Positions 7,605 through 16,532 are shown, numbered from the stretch's first letter. The stretch is 64,000 bases of DNA from Bauldia sp. (GCA_026126025.1 JAHCJZ010000010.1:62001-126000); one strand, 5' to 3'. Numbers and translations are program-made. The notes: generated by a model not told the origin, from the letters alone.

Positions 7605-9365
7605 GTGAAGTCGTTGAAGACGCTGCTGCTGGGCTCTGTCTCAGTGGCCGTCCTCGCCATGCCCGCCATGGCCCAGGACAATCCGCTCGCCAGCTATACG
7701 CCGGTGACCGATGCCATGCTGCAGAACCCCGATGCCGGCGAGTGGCTGAGCTGGCGCGGTACGCTGGACAATCAGGGCTACAGCCCGCTCGACCAGATCA
7801 ACGCCGGCAATGTCGGCGATCTGCGGACCGTGTGGTCGCGCACCTTGTCCGAAGGCAACATGGAGGGCACGCCGCTCGTTCATGATGGCGTGATGTTCGT
7901 GCCGCATCCGAGCGACGTCATCCAGGCGCTCGACGCCACGACCGGCGATCTCTTGTGGGAGTATCGTCGCGCCCTTCCCGAGGAGGGGCTGCCGTCGATC
8001 ATCGTGACGCGCAACATCGCCCTCTGGGACAACCTCGTCATCTTCAACTCGAAGGACAATTTCCTCGTCGCGCTCGATGCGACGTCGGGTCAGCTGGTGT
8101 GGGAAACCCAGGTCCGCGACGAGAACTCCTGGGGCTGGTCGACCAACGCCCCGATCGTCGCCAACGGCAAGGCCATCTCCGGCCGCTCCTGCTCGCAGCA
8201 GGACGGCCCCGGCGGCTACGATTCGTGCTTCCTCACCGCCCACGACCTGGAGACCGGCGAGGAGCTCTGGCGCTTCTACATGATCCCGACCGACGGGGCG
8301 CCGGGCGACGATAGCTGGGGCGGCGTGCCCAACGACGTTCGTCACCATGTCGGCAGCTGGATCACACCGAGCTTCGATCCCGAGCTCAACATGGTCTATT
8401 TCGGGACGTCGGTGACCTCGCCCTACTCGAAGTTCTACTTCGCCAACTTCACGGATGTCGCCGATCTCGAGGCGCAGGAGTTCCTCTACCAGACCTCGAC
8501 CCTGGCGATCGACGCCGATACCGGCGAGCTCGTCTGGTACCAGCAGCACATCCGCGACCAGTGGGATCTCGACCATCCGTTCGAGCGCATCCTGGTGGAC
8601 ACGGTCATCGCGCCCAATGCGGACGAGGTACGCTGGATCAACCCCAACCTCGTGCCTGGCGAAGAGCGTCGCGTCCTGACCGGCATTCCGGGCAAGACCG
8701 GCATCTTCTACTCGATCGACCGCGAGACCGGCGAGTTCCTGTGGGCCCGTGAGACGGTCCACCAGACCGTCATCTCGGACATCGATCCGCTGACCGGCCG
8801 TGCCTCGCATCCGCTGGAATTCATCCCGACCGAGGTCGGCCAGCAGATGGTGACCTGCCCGGCCGCGGCCGGCGGCAAGGACTGGCCGGCGGGCGCCTAC
8901 AGCCCGTTGACCAACGCGATCTACTACCCGCTGCAGAACACCTGCGCACAGAACCTCACCACCGATACCGACATCGAACTCGCGCCGATGCTCATCGCGC
9001 CGGGCGAGGAGAATGTCGGCACGATCCGCGGCATCAGCGTGGAGACCGGCGAGGAGCTGTGGAAGTTCGAGACCCGCGCGCCGACCATGGCCCTCGTCGC
9101 CACCGGCGGCGGCCTCATCTTTGGCGGCGATCTCGACCGGCGCTTCCGGGCACTCGACCAGGAGACCGGCGAGGTCCTGTGGGAGCAGATCATGCCGGCG
9201 CAGGTCAGCGGCTTCCCGATGACCTACTCGGTGGACGGCAGGCAGTACGTTGCCGTCCAGGTCGGCTCGATGCTGCTGTCGGGCTTCTACCTCAGCATCA
9301 CCCCCGACCTGTCGCCGCCCTCGGGCGGCAATGCGGTGGTCGTCTTCGCTCTGCCTGAAGACTAG
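7605..9365 (+). CDS. PQQ-dependent dehydrogenase, copy 4
   Basis: Full-length quinoprotein dehydrogenase of 586 residues. GTG 7605 is chosen rather than the in-frame ATG at 7563, because GGAGG lies at 7591-7595, the signal peptide (KSLKTLLLGSVSVAVL...) then begins normally, and copy 2 also starts with GTG at the same place. Sequence and the loop insert place it closest to copy 2. It shares the QWDLDH, SCSQQ and GTSV signature and ends in VVFALPED. It is the last dehydrogenase of the array and is closed by a strong terminator. Electron acceptor genes (cytochrome c, such as xoxG or mxaG) and PQQ biosynthesis genes are not in the window. Confidence 0.92.
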   Translation: MKSLKTLLLGSVSVAVLAMPAMAQDNPLASYTPVTDAMLQNPDAGEWLSWRGTLDNQGYSPLDQINAGNVGDLRTVWSRTLSEGNMEGTPLVHDGVMFVPHPSDVIQALDATTGDLLWEYRRALPEEGLPSIIVTRNIALWDNLVIFNSKDNFLVALDATSGQLVWETQVRDENSWGWSTNAPIVANGKAISGRSCSQQDGPGGYDSCFLTAHDLETGEELWRFYMIPTDGAPGDDSWGGVPNDVRHHVGSWITPSFDPELNMVYFGTSVTSPYSKFYFANFTDVADLEAQEFLYQTSTLAIDADTGELVWYQQHIRDQWDLDHPFERILVDTVIAPNADEVRWINPNLVPGEERRVLTGIPGKTGIFYSIDRETGEFLWARETVHQTVISDIDPLTGRASHPLEFIPTEVGQQMVTCPAAAGGKDWPAGAYSPLTNAIYYPLQNTCAQNLTTDTDIELAPMLIAPGEENVGTIRGISVETGEELWKFETRAPTMALVATGGGLIFGGDLDRRFRALDQETGEVLWEQIMPAQVSGFPMTYSVDGRQYVAVQVGSMLLSGFYLSITPDLSPPSGGNAVVVFALPED

Positions 9366-9386
9366 ACCGCTCCTGCGGATGACTGC

Positions 9387-9418
9387 GATGCGGCGGGTCC
9401 CACCCGCCGCATCTTTTT
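9387..9418 (+). terminator. Strong rho-independent terminator closing the dehydrogenase array
   Basis: Perfect 12-base stem GATGCGGCGGGT / ACCCGCCGCATC with a CCC loop, then TTTTT. It begins 22 bases after the stop of copy 4. Confidence 0.9.
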
Positions 9419-9499
9419 CTGCGGCCGGCCGGACACGCGGTCGTGATACCGGCGGCCGCTTCCCTGCTGGACAGGGCGCACCGAAGCTGGTTCGGTACG

Positions 9500-9602
9500 A
9501 ATGTTGAGTGTTGCACTCAGGTTTCCTACCGACCGTGCTTCTGGCACGGGTCCTGCCAACTGCGGGCGTGAACGTTCCCAAGGCGTTCACGCCTCTTTTG
9601 TT
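9500..9602 (+). ncRNA. Candidate small RNA with its own terminator
   Basis: There is no open frame, but three successive hairpins: GAGTG-TTG-CACTC (9506-9518), a bulged stem pairing GACCGTGC with GCACGGGTC (9531-9552), and GGCGTGAACG/CGTTCACGCC (9565-9593) followed by TCTTTTGTTT. The last is a standard rho-independent terminator on the plus strand. Because another terminator closes the upstream dehydrogenase at 9418, a separate short transcript of about 100 nt is the natural explanation. A single-stranded TTTCCTACC between hairpins 1 and 2 could pair with ribosome-binding sites. No promoter was recognised and no known family is assigned. Confidence 0.4.
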
Positions 9603-9668
9603 TGGCGGCATGCGATGAGCTCGGGCTGGGACACGCCACCGACGTCACACTTAAATGATTGAAATGAT

Positions 9669-9745
9669 TGGTGTCCCCGGCGCGATTCGAACGCGCGACC
9701 CTCAGATTAGGAATCTGATGCTCTATCCTGCTGAGCTACGGGGAC
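9669..9745 (-). tRNA. tRNA-Arg (anticodon CCU)
   Basis: Complete cloverleaf on the minus strand: acceptor GTCCCCG/CGGGGAC, D-arm GCTC...GAGC, anticodon stem TCAGA/TCTGA around loop TTCCTAA, T-arm GCGCG TTCGAAT CGCGC, and an encoded CCA. Anticodon CCT reads AGG (Arg). It is an isolated gene, and no integrase gene or attachment duplication is seen beside it. Confidence 0.97.
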
Positions 9746-9810
9746 GCCCGCCGGTACGATAGACGCGGATCGGTTGCGGAGAAAGGGCGGCGCTCTGAGC
9801 GGTCCTGCGT

Positions 9811-10830
9811 TCAGAGCGCGGCGCTTGTCCCGTCGCCGCGGATGACGAGCGCTTCGGTGCCGGGCCAGGCGGCGAGGATGGCCGGCGCGCGCGCTTCGCC
9901 CGCCACCACGATCGCGGTGGAGAGGCCGTCGGCGATCGCGGCGCGGTCGGCGGTGACGGCGACGGTGGTGACGCCGTCGCCCGCGCTCCGTCCGGTGTCG
10001 GGGTCGAAAATGTGGTTGGCTTGGCCGGACGCCTCGAACACTGTGCCGTAGCCGCCCGACACCGACAGCGAGCGGTCGATCAGCGCGACGTTGCGCGACG
10101 CGGTTCCGGTCACGTCGCGGACGCCGACGAGCCATGGCTCGCCGTCGGGCCGTGCGCCGAGGACGCGGGTTTCGCCGAGGCGGACCACGACATGGTCGAA
10201 GCCTTCATTGCGCAGGAGATCACCGACGCGGTCGGTGATGTAGCCCTGCGCGATGGCGTTCAGCGTCACCGACATGCCCGTTCGGCCTAGCCGCGCGCGC
10301 CCGCCGGCGGTCTCGACCGCGGTGTAGTCGACAAGGCGCACCGCGGCGCGGATCGCCTCCGCCGGCGGCCCGGCCGGGTTCGCGCCGGGCTCAGCGAAAT
10401 GCGTCTCGTAGAGCCGCCACAGCGCCTGCACGGTGACGTCGAACGCGCCGCCGCTCGCCTCCGACACCGCGCGCGAGAGGTCGAGCACCGCACGAAGGTC
10501 GCGCGAGGCGGCGACCGCGCCGTCGGCGTTGAGCCGCGAGATCTCGCTGCCCGGCTCGAACAGGCTGAACACCCCTTCGAGCCGGCGCACCTCGGTGATC
10601 ATCCGGGCGATGGTCGCCTGCGCGAAGCCGGCGTCGGAATGGTAGAGCGCGAGGCTGCCGAGGCCGCCCATGACGACGCCGTTCCATTCGTGGAAGGTCG
10701 GCTCGGGGCTGAGCCAGCGCATGCCGGCAATGCCGACCGGCACCGCCGCGGTGGCGGCAAGCACCTTGAACACCTGCCGGCGCGAGAAGCCAGTGGGCCG
10801 GGTCGGAGCGAGGGTTTCGACAAGCGCCAT
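9811..10830 (-). CDS. apbE: FAD:protein FMN transferase (ApbE/NosX type)
   Basis: Protein of 339 residues that would covalently attach FMN, taken from FAD, to a Thr or Ser of a partner protein in the periplasm. The N-terminus has a twin-arginine-like signal (GFSRRQVFKVLAA, about 16-28). Family motifs follow in order: LFEPGSEISRLNADG, NAIAQGYITDRVGDLL, and NHIFDPDTG near the C-terminus. It begins 3 bases after the stop of the NosR-like gene, so the two are co-transcribed, and the FMN-binding domain of that neighbour is the obvious target. In nos clusters the equivalent gene is nosX, but no nosZ is present here. Confidence 0.9.
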   Translation of the reverse strand: MALVETLAPTRPTGFSRRQVFKVLAATAAVPVGIAGMRWLSPEPTFHEWNGVVMGGLGSLALYHSDAGFAQATIARMITEVRRLEGVFSLFEPGSEISRLNADGAVAASRDLRAVLDLSRAVSEASGGAFDVTVQALWRLYETHFAEPGANPAGPPAEAIRAAVRLVDYTAVETAGGRARLGRTGMSVTLNAIAQGYITDRVGDLLRNEGFDHVVVRLGETRVLGARPDGEPWLVGVRDVTGTASRNVALIDRSLSVSGGYGTVFEASGQANHIFDPDTGRSAGDGVTTVAVTADRAAIADGLSTAIVVAGEARAPAILAAWPGTEALVIRGDGTSAAL

Positions 10831-10833
10831 CGC

Positions 10834-13002
10834 CTAGGCCTCCACGGTGCGGGCAAAGGCCGGGACCGGCTGGCCGAGGGGGGGCGCCGGGCGGGTGGTG
10901 GCGCGCTCGCGGACCTTGCGCTCCTTGGCGAGCGGCGGGCAGCGGCGGTCGTCATGATACTCGACCTGGCAGTCGAGGCACTGGAAGCACTCGGCGGTGA
11001 CGATCTCGCCGGTCGGCTTGATCGCCCGCACCGGGCAGGAGCGCTCGCACAGATGGCACGGGCTGCCGCATTCCGGCCGGCGCTTCAGGAGATCGATCAG
11101 ATGCAGCCGGTCGAGGAGGGCGAAGGTGGCGCCGAGCGGGCAGAGGAAGCGGCAGAAGAAGCGCTCGCTGAAGAGCCCGATGACGAGGAGCGCGCCGGCA
11201 TAGGCGACGTAGAACCACGGCCGGCCGAAGGTGGAGGTGATCGCGGTCTTGAACGGCTCGACCTCGGCGGCGACCGCGGAGATCTCCGGCGCGAGGAAGG
11301 CCGTGGCGACGATGAAGAAGACGATGCCGTATTTCGGCAGCCACATCCATTGCTGGACCCGCGGCGAGGGGTTCCATTCCGGCAGGCGGAGGAAGCGGCC
11401 GACCTTGTGCGACAGCTCCTGCAGCGCGCCGAACGGGCATAGCCAGCCGCAAAACACGCCGCGCCCGATCAGGATCAGCGACACCACGATGTAGATGGCG
11501 AGGACGAAGATCAGCGGCTCCAGGAGATAGAATCCGAGGTCGAGCCCTTCGAATGGGGCCTTGAGGTAGTTGATGACGTGGATGATCGAGAACTGCGCGC
11601 CAGCGATGTAGCCGATCCACACCAGTGTGAAGAGGAGGAAGCCGTTCCGCACCCAGCGGTGCAGGCGGCGGTACTGCGCCAGCCGCGCCTGGAAGATGAA
11701 GATGAGGGTGAGCACGGTGAGCGCGATGCCGAGCACGATCAGCTGCGGCGTCGCATCGCGCCAGGTCGACACCCAGAGCGGCTCCGGCTCGGGCTCGGGC
11801 AGGAGGACATATTGCGGCGGGACCTGGTACGCGGTCGGGAAGGTCAGCGTCGTCACCGCCCCGTCGGGCGCGGTGGCAAGGACATGGAGGTTGACGCTGA
11901 AGGGCTGGAGCGGATCGAAGCCGCTGTCCGGCGCGATCGCGACGATGCCGGTATAGGCGCCGAGACCGCTCGACCCGGCGCGGATGAAGGTGTCGCGGAA
12001 GAACTCGAACGTGTTGTCGCCCTGGGTGACGTCGACGCGCTCGAGGCGGTAGCCGCTCGACGCGTTCTGGAACTTCACGCCCTGGAAATTGTAGCGCCCG
12101 TTCGAGCCGAACAGGATCGTGTTGGTGCCTTCCGGATACTCGCTCGCGATGCGGTCGATGAGGGTCCGGCTGCCGAGGATGTTCTGGGTGACCGTCGGCG
12201 GCGTCGCCAGCGCGAAGCGGAAGTCGATGTAGAGCTCGTCGGGGTCGGCGGCGAGGTTGGTGTCGAGGTCGTATCCCGTTGCCCCGGCCGCTTCGAGCGC
12301 CGCGGCGATGTCGCCATTGGTGAGGGCGATGCTGCGGATCGAGCCGTCGGCCCACAGCTCGTCCATCGTCCGCGGCAGGTAGACCTCGCGGTCGAGCGTG
12401 GGCTCGGTAACCACCGGCGCGCCGAAGAGGCCGCGCATGACGATGCGGGCGGAATCGGTGATGGCGCCGCGCATGGCGCGGGCGGTGATGGTGGTGCCGT
12501 CGACGAAGTCGGGCGCGCGCGGCGCCGCGGTCAGCTGGTTGTAGGCGAGCCCGGTGAAGCTCGAGAGGTAGATGGCGAGGAGCGCGGTGCGCTCGGCGTC
12601 GCGATAGACGAAGGTGTCGCGGTTGAAGACCTGCGTCGCGCCGGTGATCGTGCCGTCGGCCCTGACGCCGGCGATGGCGTCGAACGGCGTCGGCACGAAG
12701 CCGCGGGCATGGATGACGTCGAGCGTCGAGAAGATGTAGCCCTCGACCTCGCCCGCCTCGTCGAGGACGGCGACCGCCGGCGGCGGGCCTTCCACCGTCT
12801 CCAGCGATACCGCGCCGGGCCACACCACGGCGAGCACCTCGGGCGTCAGCCGGTCGATGAGAGGCGGCGGGTTGTCGACATATTCGTTCGCCGCGGCGGG
12901 GTCGATGAGCGCGACGATGAAGAGCGCAAAGAGCCACACCGCGAGGACGAGAGCATTGCGCGCCGTGTGGAGGGAAGACGGGGATGCGAAGGCCATGGTC
13001 AT
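10834..13002 (-). CDS. NosR/NirI-like membrane flavo-iron-sulfur protein
   Basis: Protein of 722 residues with the complete NosR layout: signal/first membrane segment, periplasmic FMN-binding domain with candidate flavinylation motif DGTTITA, several membrane helices, two CxxxCP motifs (CGWLCPFG and CRFLCPLG), and C-terminal 4Fe-4S clusters (CGSPCHLCERSCP; CFQCLDC). NosR carries electrons across the membrane to N2O reductase. ATG 13002 (MTMAFASP) is the start; the longer frame to 13272 would run into the upstream gene. It lies between a small secreted protein and apbE. With no nosZ, nosD, nosF or nosY in view, it may serve another periplasmic acceptor or nos genes elsewhere. Confidence 0.88.
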   Translation of the reverse strand: MTMAFASPSSLHTARNALVLAVWLFALFIVALIDPAAANEYVDNPPPLIDRLTPEVLAVVWPGAVSLETVEGPPPAVAVLDEAGEVEGYIFSTLDVIHARGFVPTPFDAIAGVRADGTITGATQVFNRDTFVYRDAERTALLAIYLSSFTGLAYNQLTAAPRAPDFVDGTTITARAMRGAITDSARIVMRGLFGAPVVTEPTLDREVYLPRTMDELWADGSIRSIALTNGDIAAALEAAGATGYDLDTNLAADPDELYIDFRFALATPPTVTQNILGSRTLIDRIASEYPEGTNTILFGSNGRYNFQGVKFQNASSGYRLERVDVTQGDNTFEFFRDTFIRAGSSGLGAYTGIVAIAPDSGFDPLQPFSVNLHVLATAPDGAVTTLTFPTAYQVPPQYVLLPEPEPEPLWVSTWRDATPQLIVLGIALTVLTLIFIFQARLAQYRRLHRWVRNGFLLFTLVWIGYIAGAQFSIIHVINYLKAPFEGLDLGFYLLEPLIFVLAIYIVVSLILIGRGVFCGWLCPFGALQELSHKVGRFLRLPEWNPSPRVQQWMWLPKYGIVFFIVATAFLAPEISAVAAEVEPFKTAITSTFGRPWFYVAYAGALLVIGLFSERFFCRFLCPLGATFALLDRLHLIDLLKRRPECGSPCHLCERSCPVRAIKPTGEIVTAECFQCLDCQVEYHDDRRCPPLAKERKVRERATTRPAPPLGQPVPAFARTVEA

Positions 13003-13030
13003 TCCGAAGCCCTGATGCAGTGGGCGAGTC

Positions 13031-13627
13031 TCATTGATCCGCCCCGGGCATCGGCGGCAAATTGGGCTCGACGATGAGGCCGCAAGCGGCGAAATCTTCC
13101 TGGACGGTGCCGGCAAGGTCCGGCCGCTCGTAGAGCATGGTCTCGACCGCGGCGCGGAAATCGCCGTAGCGGAACGAGGCAATGCCGCGCTTGGCGTCGA
13201 GGCTGAGGCGGTCGACGCCGGTGATGAGGCATTCGCCGAGGGCATGGCGCGCGTCGAGCGACAGCCCGGCATTGGCCTTCACCCAGGTCCACATCATCTC
13301 GCCGATCGCGGCGGTGCCGCCGCAATTGTCGAGGCCGGGAAAGAGCGTCTCGCGCAGATCCGGCTCGGCCGAGACCAGCGCATTGATCCCGGCGATGAAG
13401 GCGCCGGCATCGAGGATCGTCTGCTGCCGGGCGTCGGAGAGCCCGCCGATCAGGCGCTCGTAGCAGGCCTGCGTCGCCGCGACGATGAACGCGTCGATCC
13501 CCGCGGCGGTCTCACCCACCCAGGCGGCGATCGATTCTTCGATGGTTGCCGGGGCGGGTTGGGCGTTTGCGGGCTGGGCGGCCGCACATACCGACATAGC
13601 AACGACGGCGAACAGCCGACGGCCCAT
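13031..13627 (-). CDS. Secreted protein of unknown function upstream of NosR-like gene
   Basis: Protein of 198 residues with a signal peptide (cleavage near AQPANAQPA) and a soluble helical remainder. Four cysteines lie in the mature part (ATQACYE, DNCGG, LGECLI, AACGL), possibly forming disulfides. GGAGGG sits upstream of the ATG. It ends 29 bases before the NosR-like start and is probably the first gene of the same operon. I do not recognise the family. It could be an accessory to the flavoprotein electron pathway, but this rests only on position. Confidence 0.7.
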   Translation of the reverse strand: MGRRLFAVVAMSVCAAAQPANAQPAPATIEESIAAWVGETAAGIDAFIVAATQACYERLIGGLSDARQQTILDAGAFIAGINALVSAEPDLRETLFPGLDNCGGTAAIGEMMWTWVKANAGLSLDARHALGECLITGVDRLSLDAKRGIASFRYGDFRAAVETMLYERPDLAGTVQEDFAACGLIVEPNLPPMPGADQ

Positions 13628-13895
13628 GAAGTCCCTCCGGTGCTCTGCTCGCCGCCGTTGAAGCGACGGTCCCCTTCTTGCGCGGCCTTTTGCCGCCGGA
13701 GGACATGGCGGCGCACCTTAACATCGGGTCCGGGGCGAAAAGCAAGCACATTGAACGGCGTATGGGGAGCGTCGCGCCGAGCGCCTTGCACTTGGGGGCG
13801 AAGCAGTGTGGAAAAGAGGCCGGAACCGCCGCCCGGCCGGGCCGGCATCCCGCGGCACGCCGCGATGACCATGAGGTTGTTGTGCGGAGCCGTTC

Positions 13896-14801
13896 TTGCT
13901 GCAGGTAGTCATCGACGGGCTCATCCGCACGGCGGAGCTGTCGCTGATCGCCGTGGGCCTGACGATGGTCTATGGCATCCTGCGCTTCGGCAATTTCGCG
14001 CATGTCGAATTCGCCACGCTCGGCTCGTTCCTCGTCCTGCCGCTGGCGGCGCTCGGCATCGCTTTCCCGCTGGCGGCGCTCCTTGCCATCGTCGCCACCG
14101 GCCTCGTCGGCGTCCTCCTCGACCGCGCCATCTTCCGGCGCCTGCGTTCGGCGCCGCCCGAGATGCTGATGATCGCGAGCTTCGCGCTCGGCATCATGAT
14201 CCGCGAGAGCGTCCGCGCCATCTGGGGACCGTCGCCCTATCTCTACCAGCTCGGCGTGCTGCGGCCGATCCGTATTGGCGATTTCGGCCGCATCACGCCG
14301 ATCCAGATCGGCATCATCGTCGCTGCCGCGGTCGCGATCCTCGTCTTTCACGCTCTTCTCAGCCGGACGCGGCTCGGCACCGCGATGCGCGCCACCGCCG
14401 ACAACGCCCCGCTGGCGCAGGCGAGCGGCATCAACACCGAGCGCATCATCGCCACGGTGTGGCTGATCGGCGCCGGCTTCGGCGCGCTCGGCGGCGTCCT
14501 CGTCGGCCTCAACACCCAGGTGAAGGCCGACACCGGCTTCGCGCTGATCGTCGAGGTGTTCGCCGCCACCATTCTCGGCGGCATCGGCAACCCCTATGGC
14601 GCGCTTCTCGGCGCGGCGATCATAGGCTTCGCCGAGAGCATCAGCCTTGCGATCAACTGGTCGCCGCTGCTGACCTGGCTCGGCTTCGAGGTGCGCGGCT
14701 TCGTCTTCATCCCCACCGGTTACAAGACCGCGATCCCCTTCGCGATCCTGATCCTCACCCTCCTGGTGCGGCCGCAGGGCATATTGGGGGCGCGGCGATG
14801 A
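13896..14801 (+). CDS. livH: Branched-chain amino-acid-type ABC permease LivH
   Basis: Polytopic inner-membrane permease of 301 residues, first gene of a five-gene importer. The start is TTG 13896: it is the first start codon after the in-frame stop at 13872, and GGAG lies at 13886-13889. Typical LivH features are GLTMVYGILRFGNFAHVEFA near the N-terminus and the permease loop GTAMRATADNAPLAQASGIN. It ends in an ATGA overlap with livM. The 268-base gap upstream shows no recognisable operator. The substrate cannot be told from sequence; members of this family import amino acids, amides or aromatic acids. Confidence 0.9.
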   Translation: MLQVVIDGLIRTAELSLIAVGLTMVYGILRFGNFAHVEFATLGSFLVLPLAALGIAFPLAALLAIVATGLVGVLLDRAIFRRLRSAPPEMLMIASFALGIMIRESVRAIWGPSPYLYQLGVLRPIRIGDFGRITPIQIGIIVAAAVAILVFHALLSRTRLGTAMRATADNAPLAQASGINTERIIATVWLIGAGFGALGGVLVGLNTQVKADTGFALIVEVFAATILGGIGNPYGALLGAAIIGFAESISLAINWSPLLTWLGFEVRGFVFIPTGYKTAIPFAILILTLLVRPQGILGARR

Positions 14802-15757
14802 CCGAGTTCCTCATCTATCTCGCCACCACGGGCGGCATCGCCGCGATGCTGGCGCTCAGCCTCAACCTGCAATACGGGCTCGCCGGCCTCGTCAATCTCG
14901 GTCAGATCGCGTTCTTCATGATCGGCGGCTACGTCTCCGCCATCATCGTGATGCTTGGCGGCCAGACCATCGCGATCGGCATCCTCGGCGGCACGGTCGC
15001 CGCCGCGCTGTTCGGCATCCTGATGGCGCTGCCGACCGCGCGTCTGCGCCAGGACTACTGGGCGATCTCGACGCTGGCGGCGGCGGAGATCGTCCGCCTG
15101 TTCTTCCTCAACACCGCCTTCGGCAGCCCCTATTTCGGCCAGGCCTTCGGCATCGACGGCATCCCGCAGCCCTACCGCCGGGCCTTCACCGAAGCCGGCC
15201 TCACCACGTCGAACTACAATCTCTTCTATCTCGGGCTCGTCCTCGTCTCGCTCCTCGCCATCTTCCTCATCCTCCGCTGGCTGGCGGGAACGCCCTTCGG
15301 CCGGACGCTGAAGGCGATCCGCGAGGGCGACCATGTCCCGCTGGCGCTCGGCAAGAAGGTGAGCGGCTTCCGGCTCCGCGCCATGGCGATCGGCGGCGCG
15401 GTCGGCGGTTTCGCCGGGGCGCTGTTCGCCCACTACAACGCCTTCATCAACCCGGAATATTTCGTTCCGATCGAGACCTTCATCATCTGGGCGATGGTGA
15501 TCCTCGGCGGCGCCGGCAATTTCCTCGGCGCCGTCGTCGGCACCGTCATCATCACCACCATCTACAATTCGACGCGCTTCATCGCGTCCTTCGCCAGCCA
15601 GCGCGACCTCGAGCTGACGCCGATCATCGGCTTCATCTTCGAGCCACGGGTGCTCGGGCCGCTCCGCATGGTGCTGATCGGGCTGATGATCCTCCTCGTC
15701 ATCCTATACCTGCCGCGCGGGCTGGTGCCGGAAAGGCGGCGACGCTATGGCCGCTGA
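14798..15757 (+). CDS. livM: Branched-chain amino-acid-type ABC permease LivM
   Basis: Second permease subunit, 319 residues. The ATG overlaps the livH stop by four bases. It carries the LivM signatures LSLNLQYGLAGLVNLGQIAF and the cytoplasmic coupling loop GRTLKAIREGDHVPLALGK, and ends in a basic tail. The much longer open frame reaching back to 13034 is not real: it crosses livH in another frame and overlaps the divergent gene. It forms the membrane channel with LivH and is energised by LivG and LivF. Confidence 0.9.
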   Translation: MTEFLIYLATTGGIAAMLALSLNLQYGLAGLVNLGQIAFFMIGGYVSAIIVMLGGQTIAIGILGGTVAAALFGILMALPTARLRQDYWAISTLAAAEIVRLFFLNTAFGSPYFGQAFGIDGIPQPYRRAFTEAGLTTSNYNLFYLGLVLVSLLAIFLILRWLAGTPFGRTLKAIREGDHVPLALGKKVSGFRLRAMAIGGAVGGFAGALFAHYNAFINPEYFVPIETFIIWAMVILGGAGNFLGAVVGTVIITTIYNSTRFIASFASQRDLELTPIIGFIFEPRVLGPLRMVLIGLMILLVILYLPRGLVPERRRRYGR

Positions 15758-16532
15758 GCCGCTGCTCCAGGTCCGCGACGTGGCGCGCCGCTTCGGGGGC
15801 ATCGTCGCGCTCGACGGCGTCTCGCTCGACGTGCCCGCCGGCATCGTCTTCGGGCTGATCGGCCCCAACGGCTCCGGCAAGACGACGCTCCTCAACATCA
15901 TCACCGGCTTCGTGCGCGCCGACCGTGGCACGGTCTCGTTCGACGGCCGGCCGATCCGCGGCCTGCCCTCCTACAGGATCGCGCGGCTCGGCCTGTCGCG
16001 CACCTTCCAGTCGAGCCGCTGCCCGCAGCGCATGACGGTGATGGAGAACATGCTCCTCGCCGCGGCCAACCAGTCGGGCGAAAGCCTCGGGGCGGCGATC
16101 CTCCAGTTCCGCCGCGTCCGCGCCGAGGAGCGCGCCAATCTCGAGCGCGCGCGGGAGATTCTTGCCACGGTGAACCTCGCGGCGAAGGTCGACGAGCTGG
16201 CGGGCAATCTCTCCGGCGGCCAGAAGAAGCTCCTCTCGCTCGCCCAGGCGCTGATGAGCGAGCCGAAGCTGATCCTCCTCGACGAGCCGGTGGCCGGCGT
16301 GAACCCGATCCTCGTCCAGGAGATCGGCAGCGTGATCCGGTCGCTGTGCGACGCCGGCCGCAACTTCCTCATCGTCGAGCACAATATGAGCTTCATCCGC
16401 GCCACCTGCGACCGCGTCGCCGTGCTCGACACCGGCCGGCTGATCGCCGAGGGCGAGCCCGACGAGGTGCTGGCGCGCGAGAATGTGCTGCGCGCCTATC
16501 TCGCCCGCCCGACGGCGGAGGCGCCGGCATGA
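15747..16532 (+). CDS. livG: ABC transporter ATPase LivG
   Basis: ATPase of 261 residues overlapping livM by 11 bases. Walker A is GPNGSGKTT, the signature is LSGGQKKLL, Walker B is LILLDEPVAG, and the switch is VEHNM, with the extended LivG-type insert (AILQFRRVRAEERANLERAR). It powers the importer together with LivF. Confidence 0.92.
   Translation: MAAEPLLQVRDVARRFGGIVALDGVSLDVPAGIVFGLIGPNGSGKTTLLNIITGFVRADRGTVSFDGRPIRGLPSYRIARLGLSRTFQSSRCPQRMTVMENMLLAAANQSGESLGAAILQFRRVRAEERANLERAREILATVNLAAKVDELAGNLSGGQKKLLSLAQALMSEPKLILLDEPVAGVNPILVQEIGSVIRSLCDAGRNFLIVEHNMSFIRATCDRVAVLDTGRLIAEGEPDEVLARENVLRAYLARPTAEAPA

Noticed and set aside
7641-9611. 656-codon minus-strand frame
   Set aside because: Antisense shadow of dehydrogenase copy 4; similar antisense frames appear opposite copies 2 and 3, which explains the apparent conservation.
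9669-9745. tRNA-Arg as an integration site of a mobile island
   Set aside because: No integrase, no duplicated tRNA end and no change in gene style were seen on either side.
13034-15757. 907-codon open frame on the plus strand
   Set aside because: Only its last part (from 14798, livM) is coding. The rest crosses livH in another frame and lies opposite the secreted protein gene, with Arg/His-rich composition.
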